Origin: a virus
Virus record (IMG/VR): IMGVR_UViG_3300010411_000008
Span: 1-32,819 of that record
Reading direction: 5' to 3' (one strand)
Length of the DNA: 32,819 bases
In this document: positions 29,461 to 32,819 of the stretch, piece after piece
Layout of the letters: each line of letters starts with the position of its first letter
Numbering within the stretch: position 1 is the stretch's first letter
The notes under the pieces: generated by a model
Seen by the model: only the letters and a program-made list of their open reading frames with translations
What the model was told of the DNA's origin: nothing
The model's database searches: none
Made by a program: the position numbers and the translations under genes

Positions 29461-29512
29461 GGAACTTTGGAACTTTAAAAAAGGGGGGTTTTCAGCAAAG
29501 TTCCAAAGTTCC
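29461..29512. repeat. GGAACTTT inverted doublets, right part of the origin candidate
   Basis: GGAACTTT twice at 29461-29476 and AAAGTTCC twice at 29497-29512 make a perfect 16-bp inverted repeat around a 20-base loop (A6G6T4-like). This is the strongest hairpin of the region and lies 30 bases before the next gene. It could act as an iteron pair for initiator binding or as an attenuating RNA structure. Confidence 0.82.
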
Positions 29513-29542
29513 CCGGTCTATACGAAAAGAGGAGGGTACACG

Positions 29543-29797
29543 ATGAAAAAAACACGGACTGATGGAGAGTTGCTAGCGCTCTTGCTGGAGCTCATTGCCA
29601 CATTGGCATGGATTGCATCCAATGGAACCACGGGGCTACTGCAGCGCTGGCTGCACGAGACAGCAACACGATATAGCCTGGTCAGCGGCATGCAAGTTGT
29701 GCTAGACCAAGTGAACCTGGATGAACGCACCAGATCTCTGGTTGAACAGGTGATAGACGCGAACCAGAATCTGTGTGAAAAGGATGTCATGCCATGA
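29543..29797 (+). CDS. Small unknown protein after the repeat region
   Basis: An 84-residue helical protein: MKKTRTDGELLALLLELIAT then LAWIASNGTTGLLQRWLHET and an acidic C-terminal helix. Residues 10-35 are hydrophobic but short for a membrane span. No family recognised. The ATG at 29543 follows AGAGGAGGGTACACG; the frame is open from 29432 but that part runs through the repeats. Position next to the iterons makes a copy-control role possible. Confidence 0.55.
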   Translation: MKKTRTDGELLALLLELIATLAWIASNGTTGLLQRWLHETATRYSLVSGMQVVLDQVNLDERTRSLVEQVIDANQNLCEKDVMP

Positions 29798-30165
29798 CCA
29801 CACTCGACCGCTTCATCAAAAGTGAACAACTGAGCCTGGCGGATTTGTTAACCGAGGCCGGTCATCAGTCTGGTGATCAAGCACAGCCCAAACCGGACAA
29901 CGGGGCGAATCTCGTCTACCACGTCTTCCGCCCCGGCAGCCCGGGCCAGAAGGTGCCCGACCTGACCCCGGATCAGGTCCTGGCCTGGGCCCTGGACGCC
30001 TTCCGCAAGCAGTTCGGGGAATCACCCTGGGTGGTGGTCTGCCACCCCACCTGGGCCGAGGCGGTGCAGGCCGCGCTCAACGGGAACAGCATCGCCGTTG
30101 TCCCCGTGGGCGGCTGCCTGGTCCCAGAGCTGTGGCTGGCTCGACCGGAAGGAGCAAAGCCATGA
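29794..30165 (+). CDS. Unknown alpha/beta protein at a composition boundary
   Basis: A 123-residue protein. Residues 1-38 are polar; the rest looks like a compact fold: VYHVFRPGSPGQKVPDLTPD, ALDAFRKQFGESPWVVVCHP and SIAVVPVGGCLVPELWLARP. No family recognised. The ATG overlaps the preceding stop (ATGA) and the gene runs into the FtsK-like gene with a 4-base overlap. The first 40 codons look like phage DNA, and from about 29910 the third positions become strongly C-rich, as in the FtsK-like and parM genes, suggesting a recombination joint within or near this gene. Confidence 0.6.
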   Translation: MTTLDRFIKSEQLSLADLLTEAGHQSGDQAQPKPDNGANLVYHVFRPGSPGQKVPDLTPDQVLAWALDAFRKQFGESPWVVVCHPTWAEAVQAALNGNSIAVVPVGGCLVPELWLARPEGAKP

Positions 30166-31511
30166 GCGACAAACGAGCAGAGGCGCACGACCGGGCATCT
30201 CTCCTGGTGCAAACCGGACAGGCTCTCATCCAGGCTGCCGCCGCCGGAGTCTTCGGCGGCAAGCCCATCACCATCCACCGCGTAGACAGCATCGCCGGCC
30301 CCCGCGCCGGCGGCGTCAATCTCTACGCCGGGGTGCAGACCGGCCTCCTGGCCCGCGCCCTGGGCGCCGACAACGCCGCCCTGGCCGCGCAGTTCATCGC
30401 CTGGCCCTTCCCTCCCAACTCCCGGCCCGCCGTCTATCTCGCCGGCCGTGCCGTCCGCGTCGAGGCCCCCTGGCCGCCACAACTGGCCCAGAACCACATC
30501 CGCCTTCAGGCCGTCGCCCGCAGGCCCCAAGGCGATGGCCGCTGGGCCGCCGGCCTGAACGAACACGGCCAGACGGTGATGATCGGCCTGGACGACCGCA
30601 TCCCCCACTGGCTCTACGCCGGCACCACCGGCTCCGGCAAGACCGTCGGCCTCCATGCCGCCGCCCTCCAGCTCTGCCGCGACCCTAACAATCGCCTGGT
30701 GCTTCTGGACGGCAAGTGGGGCGGTGGCCTGGGCCCCCTGGTCAACCTGCCCGGCACCGTCGGCCCCCTGGCCACGGACGTGCCCTCCGCCCGCGCCGCC
30801 CTGGCCTGGGTCAATCAGGAGTTGCAGCGACGCTATCGCATCATCGCCGCCGAAGGCCCCCAGGCCGCAGGGCAGTTCCCGCGCATCATCGTCATCTTCG
30901 ACGAGTTCCAGGAGTTCGCCGACGATCCCGCCATCCGGGAATGCCTGCGGCGCATTCTGAACAAAGGCCGGGCGGCGCACATCCACGCCCTGCTGGCCAC
31001 CCAGCATCCCACCAAGGCCGCCTTTGGCGATGACGGCACCATGCCCCGCAACCTGGTGGGGCGCATGGCCCTGCGCGTCACCGACGCCAAGGCCAGCGAG
31101 GTCGCCCTGGGCGACTCCTTCCCCCGCGCCGACCGACTGCTGGGTGCCGGCGACGCTTACGTCAAGGGCCCCCAGGCCATCCACCGCACCCAGCTCGTGC
31201 TGGTGGACGAGCGTGACCTGGCCGAGGTCGAGCGCCAGGGGCCCTTGTTGGAGACCTGGCCCGAGCTCGAGGCCGAGGCCCTGGGCCTCGAGCCCGGCCG
31301 CCCTTCACCCTGGCCCCAACCGGTCGAGGTGGGGATGGGACTCATCGCCGCCGCCGAGAACCACGGCCGGCCCTGGCTGAAGAACGCCATTGCCGCCGAA
31401 GGATTGAACCCGCCCGGTTCGGGCAGAGCCGGTGAAATCATGCGTCTGGGACAGGCCGCTCTGGCCTGGCTGAAGGAACAGGGCTGGACCCTGGTCAAGA
31501 TGACTGCCTGA
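30162..31511 (+). CDS. FtsK/SpoIIIE/TraB-like DNA translocase
   Basis: A 449-residue ATPase of the FtsK-HerA group. Walker A is AGTTGSGKTVGL near residues 153-164, Walker B IIVIFDEFQEF near 242-252, and the downstream ATQHPT sensor is present. It has no N-terminal membrane helices; residues 1-135 are a separate Ala/Gly-rich domain. The C-terminal end (RAGEIMRLGQAALAWLKEQG) may be a small winged helix. FtsK-like proteins pump double-stranded DNA; on actinobacterial plasmids a single TraB protein of this kind carries out transfer. Possible roles here are transfer, dimer resolution with the recombinases, or segregation with ParM. The ATG at 30162 follows GGAAGGAGCAAAGCC. Confidence 0.85.
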   Translation: MSDKRAEAHDRASLLVQTGQALIQAAAAGVFGGKPITIHRVDSIAGPRAGGVNLYAGVQTGLLARALGADNAALAAQFIAWPFPPNSRPAVYLAGRAVRVEAPWPPQLAQNHIRLQAVARRPQGDGRWAAGLNEHGQTVMIGLDDRIPHWLYAGTTGSGKTVGLHAAALQLCRDPNNRLVLLDGKWGGGLGPLVNLPGTVGPLATDVPSARAALAWVNQELQRRYRIIAAEGPQAAGQFPRIIVIFDEFQEFADDPAIRECLRRILNKGRAAHIHALLATQHPTKAAFGDDGTMPRNLVGRMALRVTDAKASEVALGDSFPRADRLLGAGDAYVKGPQAIHRTQLVLVDERDLAEVERQGPLLETWPELEAEALGLEPGRPSPWPQPVEVGMGLIAAAENHGRPWLKNAIAAEGLNPPGSGRAGEIMRLGQAALAWLKEQGWTLVKMTA

Positions 31512-31592
31512 CCGAAATTCCTATATACACCCCTGGGCCCCGGGCAGGCGTGGCTGAGGGCGGAAGGGTGTATGGGAGTATTTCGGTCAGGC
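31506..31592. repeat. Large inverted repeat spanning the FtsK-like gene end
   Basis: Arms at 31506-31532 and 31566-31592 (27 bases) match in their outer 13 (GCCTGACCGAAAT) and inner 7 (TACACCC) bases, with a mismatched section between. The spacer is GC-rich. The left arm includes the stop codon of the FtsK-like gene, and the right arm ends just before the ribosome site of the next gene. Candidates are a transfer or loading site for the translocase or a transcriptional hairpin. Confidence 0.65.
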
Positions 31593-31610
31593 AGGCAGGA
31601 GGATACACCA

Positions 31611-32018
31611 ATGAGCAAAACCGAACGTCACCTGCTGATCGTGGGCGCTGTGGGCCTGCTGATTATCGGCTCCATGATAGGGCTGCTCACCTACGCCCTG
31701 CTCCACGCCCATCTCACCACCCTGCGCTGGTGGGCGGGGCTGACCACTCTGGCCCTGCCCCTCACGGGCATCCTGGCCTACAGTGTAGGCCGCCTGGCCT
31801 CCAGGGAGCGCATCAGGGGTCTGGAGACGGGGGTGCAGAAGGTGATGAACGCCGCTCAACAGACGGCGGACCTGCGGGTGCGCATGGTGCAGCAGGCGCG
31901 GAATAAGCCCCAGCCGCAGTCACCGGCGGTGCAGGTCTTCATCCCCGGTGGTCTGCCAACGGGCGGGCCGGTGGTTCTCCCGCCCGTGTCTCACAACGAT
32001 GAAGTGGTAGAGGTGTGA
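31611..32018 (+). CDS. Two-helix membrane protein next to the translocase
   Basis: A 135-residue protein with two membrane helices (about residues 8-29 and 38-62) and a 70-residue cytoplasmic tail: a basic helix (ASRERIRGLETGVQKVMNA) and a Pro/Gly-rich end. The ATG at 31611 follows CAGGAGGATACACCA. As the FtsK-like protein lacks its own membrane part, this neighbour could anchor it, which is inference. No family recognised. Confidence 0.62.
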   Translation: MSKTERHLLIVGAVGLLIIGSMIGLLTYALLHAHLTTLRWWAGLTTLALPLTGILAYSVGRLASRERIRGLETGVQKVMNAAQQTADLRVRMVQQARNKPQPQSPAVQVFIPGGLPTGGPVVLPPVSHNDEVVEV

Positions 32019-32032
32019 GCAGAGGAGGCACG

Positions 32033-32323
32033 ATGAGTCTGGACATCTGGTTTCGCGAGGACATCCTGCACGCTTTGCAGGCCGCCGATCAGGCCTCGGC
32101 CACCACGGCAGCGGCGATGGGCGAGGTGGCGGGCGATCCGCGCTATCTGCGGGCCTACCGCGAGGGCTACCGCGCGGCGCTGGTCACCGTGGCCATAGCT
32201 TTCGGCATCGAACCGGCGGAGGAGAAGTCTCTTTTTGCCGCTACGGGGTCGGTAGCGCCGGGGAGCGCCGACAAGGCGCTACCTGAGCCGCAGCCCGTGG
32301 TGCGACAGAGGTTTTTCGCCTGA
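32033..32323 (+). CDS. Small unknown protein of the plasmid module
   Basis: A 96-residue protein: helical MSLDIWFREDILHALQAADQ, then YREGYRAALVTVAIAFGIEP and a disordered C-terminal 30 residues. No family recognised. The ATG at 32033 follows AGAGGAGGCACG; a GTG at 32015 in the same frame lacks such a site. Placed between the membrane protein and the gene that runs to the circular junction. Confidence 0.55.
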   Translation: MSLDIWFREDILHALQAADQASATTAAAMGEVAGDPRYLRAYREGYRAALVTVAIAFGIEPAEEKSLFAATGSVAPGSADKALPEPQPVVRQRFFA

Positions 32324-32331
32324 GGAGAAAA

Positions 32332-32742
32332 ATGATGAGACAATTACCATTACCAGGTATCAAGCCACCGATTGCCAATCCTAGAAGGAGTCCCAGGAGA
32401 CGCCGCGGCGAATCTTGGCGCAGCTTCTCAGTCAGGTACAACACGTGGTTCTATACCACCTGGCCTGATGAGTTTTGGGCAGAAGCGCATGAGCGGGGTC
32501 GTCGTTGGCAGGAGCGGCGGCGCACTATCGCCGCCGCTGACAGTGCCTACGGCAGGATTCAGCGAGAGCTGGCGCGAATGCGACACTCTCGTGGCGAGGA
32601 TGGTCTTTGGTTTATAGAAGTGGAAACAACTCTCAGCAGCGGGAGGGTTGCTTCCACCTGGATGCTGACTAGCGCCGCCGGCGCATTGTATGCACTGTCT
32701 CGGCTTGGTCTGGTTCAGTGGACACCGCGAGTGAGTCGCTGA
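32332..32742 (+). CDS. Arg-rich unknown protein crossing into the terminal repeat
   Basis: A 136-residue protein. Residues 17-27 are very basic (RRSPRRRRGES), residues 35-60 hold many aromatics (YNTWFYTTWPDEFWAEAHER), and the C-terminal 45 residues are strand-like (LWFIEVETTLSSGR then ALYALSRLGLV). No family recognised. The ATG at 32332 follows CTGAGGAGAAAA. Its last codons and stop (32740-32742) lie in the terminal repeat, equal to positions 20-22, so on the circle it directly precedes the parM leader. It may be a nucleic-acid-binding partner of the partition genes. Confidence 0.6.
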   Translation: MMRQLPLPGIKPPIANPRRSPRRRRGESWRSFSVRYNTWFYTTWPDEFWAEAHERGRRWQERRRTIAAADSAYGRIQRELARMRHSRGEDGLWFIEVETTLSSGRVASTWMLTSAAGALYALSRLGLVQWTPRVSR

Positions 32743-32819
32743 TGCCGGCGGTGAATGGTTGATGAAATGATCCACTATTATCTCGTCTACAGAAAGCGCC
32801 GTCATACCACCGCGGTGCG
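32721..32819. repeat. Terminal direct repeat, copy 2 (circular junction)
   Basis: Exact duplicate of 1-99. It should be counted once on the circular map, which gives a unit of 32,720 bp. Confidence 0.93.

Noticed and set aside
29193-29512. Repeats considered as a CRISPR array
   Set aside because: The 8-base units occur as direct and inverted doublets with irregular gaps; CRISPR repeats are longer, direct and evenly spaced, and no cas gene is present.
29973-31184. 403-codon open frame on the minus strand
   Set aside because: It lies opposite the FtsK-like gene, whose C-ending codons leave the opposite strand free of stops. Its low-complexity Gly/Val/Ala sequence shows no domain.
1-32819. tRNA, rRNA and insertion sequences
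   Set aside because: No cloverleaf-like conserved boxes, rRNA segments or transposase genes were noticed on reading both strands; a covariance-model search would be more sensitive.

Overview
The window reads as one complete circular element. Its first 99 bases are repeated exactly as its last 99 (1-99 = 32721-32819), so the unit is about 32,720 bp and the outermost genes are continuous across the ends. It carries a full siphovirus virion set together with a ParM/ParR-type partition pair, a primase-helicase and an FtsK-like DNA translocase, so the best description is a temperate phage-plasmid. The host is a bacterium of moderately high GC with strong Shine-Dalgarno use. Chloroflexota is a guess from the style of the head-fibre and tail-tip proteins; nothing in the window proves it. 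No rRNA, tRNA, CRISPR array or insertion sequence was seen.

Layout, running left to right on the plus strand: (1) 128-1647, actin-like ParM and a ribbon-helix-helix ParR candidate, with palindromes on both sides. (2) 1631-3290, small accessory genes (DUF4326, a coiled-coil protein, membrane proteins) with a sigma70-like promoter and a clear terminator. (3) 3398-22662, the late operon: MazG-like protein, small and large terminase, portal-MuF fusion, gp10-like protein, Mu gpI-like protease with a nested scaffold, decoration protein, Mu gpT-like capsid, head-tail connectors, tail tube, tail chaperones, tape measure, a 1310-residue tail-tip protein, then small unknown and membrane genes. (4) 22648-23541, the switch: a minus-strand gene in which an XRE-type helix-turn-helix is fused directly to a tyrosine recombinase catalytic domain, facing a consensus promoter set in nested inverted repeats. 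(5) 23542-26276, an early operon of small regulators and membrane proteins ending in a second, conventional tyrosine recombinase. (6) 26541-29192, the primase-helicase, flanked by GGAACTTT repeats (one copy before it, ten after it in doublets), the best origin candidate. (7) 29543-32742, a plasmid-like module with an FtsK/TraB-like translocase, a two-helix membrane protein and unknown small proteins, which runs across the circular junction into parM.

The genes suggest a low-copy plasmid prophage. The primase-helicase would replicate it from the repeat region, ParM/ParR would segregate it, the recombinases would integrate it or resolve multimers, and the HTH-recombinase could act as repressor and recombinase in one protein. 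The late operon would build a long-tailed virion. No endolysin could be recognised. Base composition supports a mosaic: the coding strand is G-rich over the phage part and C-rich over most of 29.9 kb to 1.2 kb, and the switch lies next to the repeat cluster.
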